A stretch of 64,000 nucleotides of DNA from Rhodoplanes sp. Z2-YC6860 (lineage in GTDB: Bacteria; Pseudomonadota; Alphaproteobacteria; Rhizobiales; Xanthobacteraceae): positions 5,726,029-5,790,028 of the forward strand of contig NZ_CP007440.1 of the NCBI RefSeq assembly GCF_001579845.1. The letters are read 5' to 3'. Below the pieces are notes generated by a model. The model saw nothing but the letters and a program-made list of their open reading frames with translations, did not search any database and was not told the DNA's origin. Below, piece after piece: positions 8,266 through 16,244 of this stretch; the first letter of the stretch is position 1, and each line of letters starts with the position of its first letter. The translations under genes were made by a program, and so were the position numbers.

Positions 8266-9873
8266 ATGGACAGCACCTACGACGGCATCATCCTTGGGGC
8301 CGGCCACAATGGCATGATCCTGCAGGCCTATCTCGGCAAGGCCGGCATGAGGGTGCTGACGATCGAGCGCAAGGCCGTGACCGGCGGCGGACTCTCGACC
8401 TTGGAAGACCCGCGTCATCCGGGCTTCCTGCACAACACCCATGCCTTCTTCCAGCGCGCCATCACCGCGATGCCGTGGTACGCCGACCTCGAACTCGAGC
8501 GGCACGGCGCGCGCTACATCGAGCCCGAGCTGAACGTCGCGCTGATCACGCAGGACGATGGCGTTCTGGCCTGGTGGACCGACATCGAACGCACCGTAAA
8601 GTCGTTCGAGCAGTTCAGCCGCAAGGATGCCGAGACCCTGCGCCGATGGCAGCATGAGTTCGTGCCGATCGTGCAGAACATCCTGACTCCGGAAGCCAAG
8701 GCGCCGCCGCTGCCGCCGGCCGAGCGCCGGCGCCTGCTCGAGCGCAGCGCCGCGGGCCGCCGGCTGATCGAGGTGAGCGCGCTGTCACCTCTCGAATTCG
8801 TCAAACAGGAGTTCGAGCATCCCACGGTGCAAGCCGGCCTCTTGTTCTTCAACGGCTTGCGGGAGGTCGACCTACGCGTTCGCGGCTTCGGCCATCACAT
8901 CGCGGCGCTTCTGGCGAGCCCCGCCAAGGCTCAGATGTCGCGCGGCGGCACCGCAGCGCTGGCCCGGGCGCTCGAAGGCGCCGTGCGCAAGAGCGGCGGC
9001 GAATTCCGGCTGCTGACCGAACCGAAGCGCATCGTGGTGGAGGGCGGCCGCGCCGTCGGCATCGAGACCGCGGACGGCGAGACGATCCGGGCGCGGCACT
9101 TCATCGCGTCCTCGCTGAATCCGCATCAGACTTTTCTCGAACTTCTCGACGAGACGCTGGTGCCCCTCGAGATCCGCGACCGCGTGCAGGCCTTCCAGTA
9201 CAATCTGCTCGCGCCGCTGTTTGCGCTGCATCTCAATCTGCGCGAGCCGCCCCGCTACACGGCGGCCGCCAAATTCCCGGAGCTCGCCAAAGCCTTCATG
9301 GTCATCATGGGGCTCGACGCGTCCGACCAGTTCAACGACATCGTCCGCCACCACGAGAGCGGCACCATTCCGCCGCCGGTGATGTGGGGCGCGTGTCCCA
9401 CGCTGTTCGACCCGAGCCAGGCGCCGGCCGGCCAGCACACCGCCTTCATGTGGGAGAAGCTGCCGTATCACCTGAAGGCCGGCTGGTCCGGCGGCGGCGA
9501 GGCGCATGGCCGCGACATGCTCGCCCTGTGGCGCAAGCACGCCCCGAATCTCGCCGATGCCGTACTGGACCAGTTCACCCGCACGCCGCTCGACACCGAG
9601 CGGTCGCTGCCGAACATGCGCGAGGGCGACCTCCTGGTCGGTGCTTTCACCAACGGTCAGATCGGCCACCACCGGCCCTTCCCCGGCGCCGGCGCGTATC
9701 GTGCGCACCTGCCAGGCCTGTATCTTTGCGGCTCCAGCAGCCACCCGGGCGGTAACATCACCGGGCTGCCCGGTTACAACGCCGCTCAGGTCCTGCTCGA
9801 CGACCTCGGCATCAAGTCCGGCTGGGCACCGCGCCCCATTGCAGATCAGCTTTCAGCGCTCAGCGACCGCTGA
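8266..9873 (+). CDS. CrtI/PYROXD2-like FAD-dependent oxidoreductase
   Basis: 535 residues. The FAD dinucleotide motif GAGHNG is at 11-16. The C-terminus holds the family-typical LYLCGSSSHPGGNITGLPG stretch that closes over FAD. It belongs to the phytoene-desaturase/PYROXD2 group of dehydrogenases and isomerases. No other carotenoid gene is nearby, so a desaturation or oxidation step of the local catabolic pathway is more likely than carotenoid synthesis. It starts seven bases after the ATPase stop and is probably the last gene of that operon. Confidence 0.82.
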   Translation: MDSTYDGIILGAGHNGMILQAYLGKAGMRVLTIERKAVTGGGLSTLEDPRHPGFLHNTHAFFQRAITAMPWYADLELERHGARYIEPELNVALITQDDGVLAWWTDIERTVKSFEQFSRKDAETLRRWQHEFVPIVQNILTPEAKAPPLPPAERRRLLERSAAGRRLIEVSALSPLEFVKQEFEHPTVQAGLLFFNGLREVDLRVRGFGHHIAALLASPAKAQMSRGGTAALARALEGAVRKSGGEFRLLTEPKRIVVEGGRAVGIETADGETIRARHFIASSLNPHQTFLELLDETLVPLEIRDRVQAFQYNLLAPLFALHLNLREPPRYTAAAKFPELAKAFMVIMGLDASDQFNDIVRHHESGTIPPPVMWGACPTLFDPSQAPAGQHTAFMWEKLPYHLKAGWSGGGEAHGRDMLALWRKHAPNLADAVLDQFTRTPLDTERSLPNMREGDLLVGAFTNGQIGHHRPFPGAGAYRAHLPGLYLCGSSSHPGGNITGLPGYNAAQVLLDDLGIKSGWAPRPIADQLSALSDR

Positions 9874-9884
9874 CGAGAACCAAT

Positions 9885-10286
9885 TCAACGCGCCGGCGGC
9901 GGCTTATTGGCTTCAGTCTTCCAGTCGAAAGCGGAAAAAGACTGGATTTCGCACTGGTCGATCAACACCGACAATCGAGAATCGACCATCTCATCGCGCT
10001 GGAAGAACACCGCATAGTAGCGCGGCGGCAGCAGAAACTTCTGCGCCTTGACGCAGACCCGCCAGGACGCGCCTTTCAGCGACTCCAGGCGGTCGGCTTT
10101 GGAAATCTCCAATGTGTCGGTCGGCGCCGCATTGCCGATGATTTCCTTGAGCTTGTTGGCGATCAGGAATTTGTAGGCCGGCTCAGGCCCCGCCGCATCG
10201 TTCGAGGTCCAATCCGGCAGCAGCCCGGACATGGCACAGCCGCCGAGCATCAGCATCGAGGCAATCGCTAAAGCTCGGGTGAGCAT
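9885..10286 (-). CDS. small lipoprotein of unknown function
   Basis: 133 residues from the ATG at 10286, preceded by a GGATGG-like ribosome site; a longer frame starts at TTG 10307. The N-terminus is a lipoprotein signal with lipobox LGGC (Cys about residue 17). The remaining 115 residues form a compact, charged domain with two further Cys and the segment RYYAVFFQRDEMVDSR. Probably anchored in the inner or outer membrane, facing the periplasm. I do not recognise a characterised family. It is convergent with the oxidoreductase gene, only 11 bp apart. Confidence 0.7.
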   Translation of the reverse strand: MLTRALAIASMLMLGGCAMSGLLPDWTSNDAAGPEPAYKFLIANKLKEIIGNAAPTDTLEISKADRLESLKGASWRVCVKAQKFLLPPRYYAVFFQRDEMVDSRLSVLIDQCEIQSFSAFDWKTEANKPPPAR

Positions 10287-10348
10287 CCATCCCCGGAGGC
10301 GGTACAATCCGCACGGATCAACAATAGGGCCGCGTTTGGACGCCTAAT

Positions 10349-11503
10349 CTACGGCCGAAGCGCGGCGCGGACCGCCTCAATGACCCGATCTTGCGTCGTG
10401 ACGTCAAGATAGGCGTGCATCGGCAAACTGATCACTTCTTCGGCAAGCTGATCGGTGACCGGAATACCATTATCGGCCACCGGGAAGCGCTTGTAAGCCT
10501 CCAAACGATGCAAAGGTTTCGGATAGTAAATGGCGGTCGGGATGCCCTGGGCTTTAAGCTTTGTGGCAAGACCGTCCCGCACGCCCGGCTTCAAACGGAT
10601 GGTGTATTGCGCCCAGACCGACGTCATCCCTTCGGGGACCACGGGGACGATCGCGACGTCTTTCAGGCCTTCGGCGTAACGCCGCGCCCCGCGGTCGCGG
10701 GCCTCGATCTCGTCGGCGAAGATTTTCAGCTTCTCGATCAGCACCGCGGCCTGGATGGTGTCGAGGCGGCTCGTCATGCCGATCCGGACGTTGTCGTACT
10801 TGTCGGCGCCCTGCCCGTGGACGCGCAGGCTCTTGAGCACCTCGACCAAGCCCGCGTCATCGGTCAGCACGGCGCCGCCGTCGCCGTAACAGCCGAGCGG
10901 CTTGGCCGGAAAGAAGCTCGTCGCCGTGGCTGGCGCGATGGTGCCGAGCTTCCGGCCCTTGTACGTCGCGCCAAAGCCCTGCGCCGCATCGTCGAGCACG
11001 AACAGCTTTTCTTCCTTGGCCACCGGCAGCAGCGCGTCGTAATCGGCCGGCAGGCCGAACAGATCGACCGGGATCAGCGCCTTGGGGCTGAGCCCCATCC
11101 GGCGCGCCGTCGCGACCGCACGCTTCACGCTCGCCGCGTTGAGATTGAAGGTTTCCTCATCGACGTCGGCAAACACCGGCGTGGCGCCGAGCAACACCAC
11201 CACTTCGGCGGTGGCGCAGAAGGTGAAGGCCGGACAGATCACCGCGTCGCCCGGGCCAATGCCCTGCGCCATCAGCACCAGCATCAGCGCGTCGGTGCCG
11301 CTGGCGCAGCCCACCGCATAACGCGCGCCGCAGAAATCCGCGAGCCGCGCCTCGAAATCGGCAACCTCCGGCCCCTGGATGAACAGGCAACTCGCAGTCA
11401 CCCGCGCGATGGCATCGTCGATGGCCTGGCCGAGACGACGGCGCTGGGCAGCCACGTCGATGAACGGGATCGGAGCGACAGGAGTACGGACGGTCTGGTT
11501 CAT
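10349..11503 (-). CDS. DegT/DnrJ/EryC1/StrS sugar aminotransferase (WbpE/WlbC-like)
   Basis: 384 residues from the ATG at 11503 (TTG 11509 is an alternative). PLP-dependent sugar aminotransferase: Lys201 in SFFPAKPLGCYGDGG forms the aldimine and LDDAAQ (170-175) contacts the PLP ring. It resembles WbpE/WlbC, which aminate UDP-3-keto-GlcNAc uronate. The neighbouring WlbA-like dehydrogenase would supply the keto sugar. The WbpD-type acetyltransferase and WbpI epimerase of that pathway are not seen in the window. Confidence 0.85.
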   Translation of the reverse strand: MNQTVRTPVAPIPFIDVAAQRRRLGQAIDDAIARVTASCLFIQGPEVADFEARLADFCGARYAVGCASGTDALMLVLMAQGIGPGDAVICPAFTFCATAEVVVLLGATPVFADVDEETFNLNAASVKRAVATARRMGLSPKALIPVDLFGLPADYDALLPVAKEEKLFVLDDAAQGFGATYKGRKLGTIAPATATSFFPAKPLGCYGDGGAVLTDDAGLVEVLKSLRVHGQGADKYDNVRIGMTSRLDTIQAAVLIEKLKIFADEIEARDRGARRYAEGLKDVAIVPVVPEGMTSVWAQYTIRLKPGVRDGLATKLKAQGIPTAIYYPKPLHRLEAYKRFPVADNGIPVTDQLAEEVISLPMHAYLDVTTQDRVIEAVRAALRP

Positions 11504-11541
11504 CAGCAATTCAAGTTCATGTACGGCGAGGAAGGCACGCG

Positions 11542-12540
11542 TCAGCCGGCAATCCGGCGCGGGCTCTGGTTGCGCGATGCGGAGGCACTCACGGCGGGAC
11601 GATGTTCAAGGCAGCGCGTCGCGATCTCAAGGCTCGCCACGCCTTCCTCGCCGGTGACCGCGGCGGGCTTGCCGGTGCGGACCGAGTCGATGAAGGCGAG
11701 AAGTTCGGCGCGCAACGGCTCGTCATGGCCGACCGAGACATGCCGCATCGAATAGGCGCCGTCAGGCTGAAAGCCGAAGCATTCGGTGACCTGGCGGGTC
11801 AGCAGATCGCCCATCACGTATTTGCCGCGCGTCGCGACCGTGACGTTGCGGGCTTTGAATGGCGTCAGCCAGTTGGTGTTGATGTGCGCGAGCACGCCCG
11901 AGGCGGTGCGGAATTGCAGAAGTGCGATGTCTTCGCGCTCGGCCACCGCGCTCGAAAGCTGCGGCTGCACTTCGACGATGTCGGAATCGGTGAACCACTG
12001 GATCAGGTCGATGTCGTGCACGGCGAGATCGATCACCACGCCGACATTCGACATGCGCGGCGGAAACGGACCGACGCGGGTGATGCCGATGGAAAGAATG
12101 TCTTCGCCGCGGATCGCTTGCTTGATCGCAGTCACGGCCGGGTTGAAGCGCTCGACATGGCCGACCATCAACGTCACGCCGGCCTTCTTGGCGGCGGCGA
12201 TGATGTCGCGCCCCTCCTCGACCGTGGAGGCGATCGGCTTCTCGACCAGCACATGGATGCCGCGCCCGATGCAGTCGAGCGCGATCTTGTGGTGCAGGTG
12301 GGTCGGCGCGGCGATGGACACGGCATCGACGCCAAGCTGCAGCAATGCCTCGTATTCAGTCACCGCCGGGCAGCCGAGCACGCGCGTGACCAGATCGCGC
12401 TGGCCGCGATCGGGATCGGCAACGCCAATCAACTGGGCATTGGGCAGTCCGGCGAGAACCCGGGCATGGTTCGAGCCCATGGTGCCCACGCCAATTACGC
12501 CGATACGCAGCGGCGCGGTATCTGTCACGGCTTGCACCAT
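11542..12540 (-). CDS. Gfo/Idh/MocA oxidoreductase (WlbA/WbpB-like)
   Basis: 332 residues. The Rossmann motif GVGTMG lies at 17-22 and the Gfo/Idh/MocA catalytic EKP at 100-102 (VLVEKPIAS). Members oxidise a sugar hydroxyl with a tightly bound NAD. Paired with the WbpE-like aminotransferase 38 bp downstream, it probably makes the 3-keto derivative of a UDP-GlcNAcA-type sugar that is then aminated. It is the first gene of a two-gene unit whose upstream gap (12541-12709) shows no clear promoter to my eye. Confidence 0.82.
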   Translation of the reverse strand: MVQAVTDTAPLRIGVIGVGTMGSNHARVLAGLPNAQLIGVADPDRGQRDLVTRVLGCPAVTEYEALLQLGVDAVSIAAPTHLHHKIALDCIGRGIHVLVEKPIASTVEEGRDIIAAAKKAGVTLMVGHVERFNPAVTAIKQAIRGEDILSIGITRVGPFPPRMSNVGVVIDLAVHDIDLIQWFTDSDIVEVQPQLSSAVAEREDIALLQFRTASGVLAHINTNWLTPFKARNVTVATRGKYVMGDLLTRQVTECFGFQPDGAYSMRHVSVGHDEPLRAELLAFIDSVRTGKPAAVTGEEGVASLEIATRCLEHRPAVSASASRNQSPRRIAG

Positions 12541-12709
12541 GATTGCCCTATTTCCCCAACGGCTTAGTGACCCCGGCCCGTCAGTAGCATGCTCTGCACC
12601 GGCTGGCGAATATTACCTGCGGAAATGCCCAAACACGTTTTGCGTCAATGCATTACAGGGGTCATGGGCAATATACGGACCGCAAGTGTCGATTGCGGTT
12701 CGCCCGCAG

Positions 12710-12995
12710 TTACTCCGCGGCGTGCATTTTTCCCGGGATTGCCAGGGTCAAGCCGGCCGCCAGAGCATCGTCGCAGAACGCCTTCATGGCCGATAGCGAC
12801 AGTTCGGCGGGGTTCTGGGTCGCCGGCAGCTTTTCGAGGACATCGGCGGGCGCCGTGATGATGTGGCACCCCATCGCGTCCGCCTCGATCACTTTGAGCA
12901 CCTCGCGGGTCGAAGCCCAGGCGATCGCCACGTTCGGCGTCTTGCGGGCGCGGGCGATGGCGTCCTGCATGATCGGCCGGTCATCGATTCCGCCT
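12710..12995 (-). pseudogene. transaldolase-family gene, C-terminal remnant
   Basis: The minus-strand frame encodes about 95 residues that match only the C-terminus of transaldolase/fructose-6-phosphate aldolase proteins: RPIMQDAIARARKTPNVAIA, WASTREVLKVIEADAMGCHI and ITAPADVLEKLP. The homology stops abruptly near 12985-12995, where unrelated sequence leading to the flippase gene begins. The catalytic N-terminal half, including the Schiff-base Lys, is missing. It marks a recombination breakpoint at the left edge of the flippase segment. A short start codon further upstream gives a 111-residue frame, but nothing suggests a working enzyme. Confidence 0.75.
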
Positions 12996-13057
12996 GCGTC
13001 TCGTTGCTTTTTAACGGGAATGATGGTTGCGTGCGCCCGGTTCAAACGGGCGTGGCC

Positions 13058-14026
13058 ATGCGGCGGTTTTTGTTGGTTGCAGCGAAGCTCGCGGTGTCGG
13101 CCCTGCTGCTCTATTTTTCGCTCCGCCGCATCGACCTCAGCACCATCGGCGAACGGCTGAACCGGCTGGAACTTGCTTGGCTTGCCGTTGGCGTCGCCAT
13201 CTGCTTGGTGCAGGTCGTGCTGGTCGCGCTACGCTGGCGCCAGATCGCACTTCTTTGCGATGCGCCGATGACGGCGCCGCAAGCCATTCGCTTCAATATG
13301 ATCGCGACGTTCTTCAGCCAGGTTCTGCCGTCCACCGTCGGCGGCGATGCCGCGCGCATCTGGCTGCTCGGGCGTGCCGGCGCTGGATGGACGCGCTCGA
13401 CCTATTCGGTGCTGCTCGACCGCTTCATCGGCGTGCTGGCGCTCGCCGCTTGTGTTGCAGCAGGTCTCTACTGGTCGTTCGGCCTGATCTCCGATCCGAT
13501 CGCGCGCATCGTGCTGGTCGTTATCGGCTTCGGCTTTCTGCTGGGCGGGCTCGTGTTCCTCGCGCTCGGCCGTTGGCCGCTGCTGACGCGCTGGAAGCTC
13601 ACGCGAAATCTCGCCGAACTGTCGGTGCTCGCCGGCCAGATGCTCAGTGCGCGCGGCTCGGCATCGGCAATCGTGCTGGTCTCTCTGCTGATCCACATCT
13701 CGACCGCCGTGCAGGCCTGGGGCGTGGCGCAAGGCATCGGCTCGGGCATCAGCGTTGGCGACGCCTTCCTGTTGGTGCTGCCGGTGCTGCTGATTGCCAC
13801 CATCCCGGTTTCGATTGCCGGATGGGGCGTGCGCGAGAGCGCGCTGGTGATGGCGTTCTCTTACGCCGGACTGCCGGCGGCCGACGGGCTGGTGGTGTCG
13901 GTCCTGCTCGGCGCCGTGATGTTCGTCACGGGCCTGATCGGCGGAGCGGTGTGGCTCTTGAACTTCGACAGCCCTGCACTGGCGATGGCGTGGCGTTCGC
14001 CCGCGCCGCCCACCAAACAGAGTTAG
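13058..14026 (+). CDS. lysylphosphatidylglycerol synthase TM-region/flippase-like membrane protein
   Basis: 322 residues with about eight hydrophobic segments. It has the hallmarks of the UPF0104/AglD/YbhN family: LRWRQIALL, the FFSQVLPSTVGGDAARIWLL signature, VLLDRFIGVL and GWGVRESALV. Members are polytopic proteins linked to lipid or glycolipid translocation. The frame is open upstream to 12863, but that part overlaps the transaldolase remnant, so ATG 13058 is preferred (GTG 13052 possible). It is the only plus-strand gene in the glycan locus. Its last 300 bp are duplicated at 15065-15356. Confidence 0.82.
   Translation: MRRFLLVAAKLAVSALLLYFSLRRIDLSTIGERLNRLELAWLAVGVAICLVQVVLVALRWRQIALLCDAPMTAPQAIRFNMIATFFSQVLPSTVGGDAARIWLLGRAGAGWTRSTYSVLLDRFIGVLALAACVAAGLYWSFGLISDPIARIVLVVIGFGFLLGGLVFLALGRWPLLTRWKLTRNLAELSVLAGQMLSARGSASAIVLVSLLIHISTAVQAWGVAQGIGSGISVGDAFLLVLPVLLIATIPVSIAGWGVRESALVMAFSYAGLPAADGLVVSVLLGAVMFVTGLIGGAVWLLNFDSPALAMAWRSPAPPTKQS
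13715..14012 (+). repeat. direct repeat copy 1 (flippase 3' end)
   Basis: Aligned base by base with 15065-15356 at an offset of 1350. I count two substitutions (13744, 13787) and one 6-bp deletion in copy 2. The flanks diverge at once on both sides. Confidence 0.95.
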
Positions 14027-14059
14027 CGGGCGTTCCTTTGACCCGGTTTCGATGAGGCG

Positions 14060-14854
14060 TCATCGAGGCTTCTGCGCAATCGCCAGGATCATGTGAGCCG
14101 CCATCACCCTCGGTACGAGCGGACACAACAGCAGTGCCGTGCCTTTGGTAAGCTTTGAATTTACGTTCAGGCCGAACGTGCCGTTCAACCAGCGCTGAAT
14201 GCCGGAACGCTTGTGGATCATCTTGACGTCGTCAACGGCGAAGCCGTGAAGCGCGAGGGTATGCGCCAACTCTGCGCGTGTCAGTCTCCATTGATAGAAG
14301 CGGCGAGCCTCGGTGTCCGGGGCCCGGCGCCACGGTTCGAGCAACGTTGCGGCCAGCGCGTGCCGTACATTGACGAACGGTACAGAGATAAAGAGCCGTC
14401 CGCCCGGCTTCAGCACACGAAATGCTTCGGTTACCACTGGCCCGAATCCCTCTTCGAAGTGCTCGAAAGTTCCCCAGGAAAAATAGCCGTCGAACGATTC
14501 CGGAGGCAGCCCAGTCGCGCGAATGTCGCCGACCTCGAACTGCATGTCGGTGTGCAGTTTTCGCAGTTGACCGATCGTCACCTGCGAGATGTCAAGCCCT
14601 AGTGTAGGATAGCCCGCGCGGGTGAGCCACGCGACCCAGTCGCCAAGCCCGCAACCGCCATCAAGCAGCCGGCTGCCCTTGGGCATCTGCTGGATGTACG
14701 GCCACATGACCTGAAATTCTTCGCGCCGTTTGATCGACTCGGCGCGATCCTTAGGACCGCCCTGGGCCTCCCAGATGCGGGTCCATTGTGCTTCAATCGC
14801 CGCGATTTCGGCTTGGCCTTCGGTCGGATCAAAAGCGCGCTCGTCTCGACGCAT
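14060..14854 (-). CDS. class I SAM-dependent methyltransferase
   Basis: 264 residues. SAM-binding motif I is LLDGGCGLGDWVAWL and the acidic loop follows at LGLDIS; post-I motifs include YFSWGTFEHF and RVLKPGGRLFISVPF, typical of Methyltransf_11/23 glycan methylases. The open frame runs upstream to 15364, but that extension reads through asnB and flippase debris in the wrong frame, so ATG 14854 is used; it lacks a convincing ribosome site. The gene sits between two direct repeats of flippase DNA and could be a mobile cassette. Confidence 0.82.
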   Translation of the reverse strand: MRRDERAFDPTEGQAEIAAIEAQWTRIWEAQGGPKDRAESIKRREEFQVMWPYIQQMPKGSRLLDGGCGLGDWVAWLTRAGYPTLGLDISQVTIGQLRKLHTDMQFEVGDIRATGLPPESFDGYFSWGTFEHFEEGFGPVVTEAFRVLKPGGRLFISVPFVNVRHALAATLLEPWRRAPDTEARRFYQWRLTRAELAHTLALHGFAVDDVKMIHKRSGIQRWLNGTFGLNVNSKLTKGTALLLCPLVPRVMAAHMILAIAQKPR

Positions 14855-14903
14855 ATGTACCAACGCACCCCAATTGCGCGAACACGCACACTCAGACGAC
14901 CAA

Positions 14904-15062
14904 TCAACCGAGGGCCTCCGGCCGACGATGCATTCTCGCCCATTCCTGAAACGCCGGCAATGTCCACAACTGCCATGAGGTGTCGCGGCGCCCGCTTGCG
15001 AGTTCCTGCATCCAAGTCGCGATCTGGCCCGGATGGAACAGGCCCTGCCGCGCCAGCGCGCC
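14904..15062 (-). pseudogene. asparagine synthase 3'-end remnant (asnB paralog)
   Basis: About 52 codons read cleanly on the minus strand to a TGA at 14904-14906: ALARQGLFHPGQIA, TWMQELASGRRDTSWQLWT and FQEWARMHRRPEALG. This is the very C-terminus of an AsnB protein and parallels the end of the intact gene at 16245, but with many substitutions, so it comes from a divergent allele. Upstream coding sequence is replaced at about 15063 by flippase DNA. Confidence 0.85.
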
Positions 15063-15376
15063 AAGCCTGGGGCGTGGCGCAAGGCATCGGCTCCGGCATC
15101 AGCGTTGGCGACGCCTTCCTGTTGGTGCTGCCGGTGATGCTGATTGCCACCATCCCGGTTTCGATTGCCGGATGGGGCGTGCGCGAGAGCGCGCTGGTGA
15201 TGGCGTTCTCTTACGCCGGACTGCCGGCGGCCGACGGGCTGGTGGTGTCGGTCCTGCTCGGCGCCGTGATGTTCGTCACGGGCCTGATCGGCGGAGCGGT
15301 GTGGCTCTTGAACTTCGACAGCCCTGCGATGGCGTGGCGTTCGCCCGCGCCGCCCACCGAACAAAATCAGGGATAA
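15063..15376 (+). pseudogene. 5'-truncated flippase-like gene
   Basis: The last hundred or so codons of the flippase-like gene, in frame from AWGVAQGIGSG to a TAA at 15374-15376, lacking the first two thirds. No start codon or ribosome site precedes it; the upstream DNA is the opposite-strand asnB remnant. It is a by-product of the recombination that produced the direct repeat and is probably not expressed. Confidence 0.88.
15065..15356 (+). repeat. direct repeat copy 2 (truncated flippase)
   Basis: Nearly identical to 13715-14012, with two substitutions and a 6-bp deletion, so the duplication is recent. Identity starts abruptly after the asnB remnant and ends in the last codons. Confidence 0.95.
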
Positions 15377-15388
15377 GCGCGAGGGGCA

Positions 15389-16159
15389 CTATCTTCCATC
15401 CGTTGAGCTCGGCCGCTCTGTCGCCCTCGTCAGCTTGACGGCCACGCGACAGCTTGTCCGGACATAGCCGATATATTCGAACGAAACATTCTGCTCCGCG
15501 ACGTATTCCATGAAGGCGCGATACTCCTGATCCTGCCATCCTGGATAATTGATCAATTCGTCGAACAGAATGATGCTGCCCGGCACGAGCCTGTCTCGAA
15601 GAGCCGTAAGCACGGTCTTCGTAGAGCTATAGAGATCGCAATCCACATGCAGGAAAGCGACCTTCTTGCCCGGGTTCTGCATCAGGAACGGTTCGAGTGT
15701 CTTGTCGAAAAAACCAGATACGAGCCTCACGTTGGAACGGACCGGCGGGAGCTTGTGTTTGACGTCGAAGGCTCCGGCCTTGGCACCCAGCGACCAATCT
15801 TCCGGCAGGCCGACGAATGAATCGAACCCGTGCCACGTTACTTCCGGCTTCAGATCGGCAAGAAGATTGAGCGAGTCCCCTTTGTAAACGCCAAACTCCA
15901 TGAAGAGGCCGTCCTTGTCGTTGGCCTGATCCAAAGCCCAGCTCAGCAATTCGCTCCTGCCTTTGAAACCCTTCGCGTGGGACAGATAGTCATGTTCAAA
16001 TTCTGCGGAGGACATGACCCCACGAATTTGCCACATCAGGTCGAGATCGGTGATGACCGTTTCGACGAGCTTTCTGACAACCCGCCGCACGATTTCTCCC
16101 GTGCGGTACCGAATTCGCGCGCCCAGACGCCGAACCCATATCGTCAGCCACCCAACCAT
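15389..16159 (-). CDS. TylF/MycF-family SAM-dependent O-methyltransferase
   Basis: 256 residues from ATG 16159 (TTG 16195 gives a longer form). It matches the macrocin-O-methyltransferase (TylF) family: FMEFGVYKGDSLNLLA binds SAM, HGFDSFVGLPEDW follows, and VAFLHVDCDLYSSTKTVL plus IILFDELINYPGW carry the metal-binding acidic residues. Members methylate sugar hydroxyls in a Mg-dependent manner, so an O-methylated sugar is likely in the glycan. It lies downstream of the asparagine synthase gene in the same direction. Confidence 0.88.
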   Translation of the reverse strand: MVGWLTIWVRRLGARIRYRTGEIVRRVVRKLVETVITDLDLMWQIRGVMSSAEFEHDYLSHAKGFKGRSELLSWALDQANDKDGLFMEFGVYKGDSLNLLADLKPEVTWHGFDSFVGLPEDWSLGAKAGAFDVKHKLPPVRSNVRLVSGFFDKTLEPFLMQNPGKKVAFLHVDCDLYSSTKTVLTALRDRLVPGSIILFDELINYPGWQDQEYRAFMEYVAEQNVSFEYIGYVRTSCRVAVKLTRATERPSSTDGR

Positions 16160-16244
16160 CGATGCGATTTCCTGAGAGCGCGAATCCGACCCCAAACTAA
16201 CACTTCGTCATCGAGGGCAGACGATTAAATTGGAACGTAGCCGA

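Noticed and set aside
8266..9873. Carotenoid pathway gene (crtI)
   Set aside because: The FAD protein is PYROXD2-like and no crtB/crtE or other carotenoid genes occur nearby.
14060..15364. 434-codon version of the methyltransferase
   Set aside because: The upstream part reads through asnB and flippase debris in unrelated frames.
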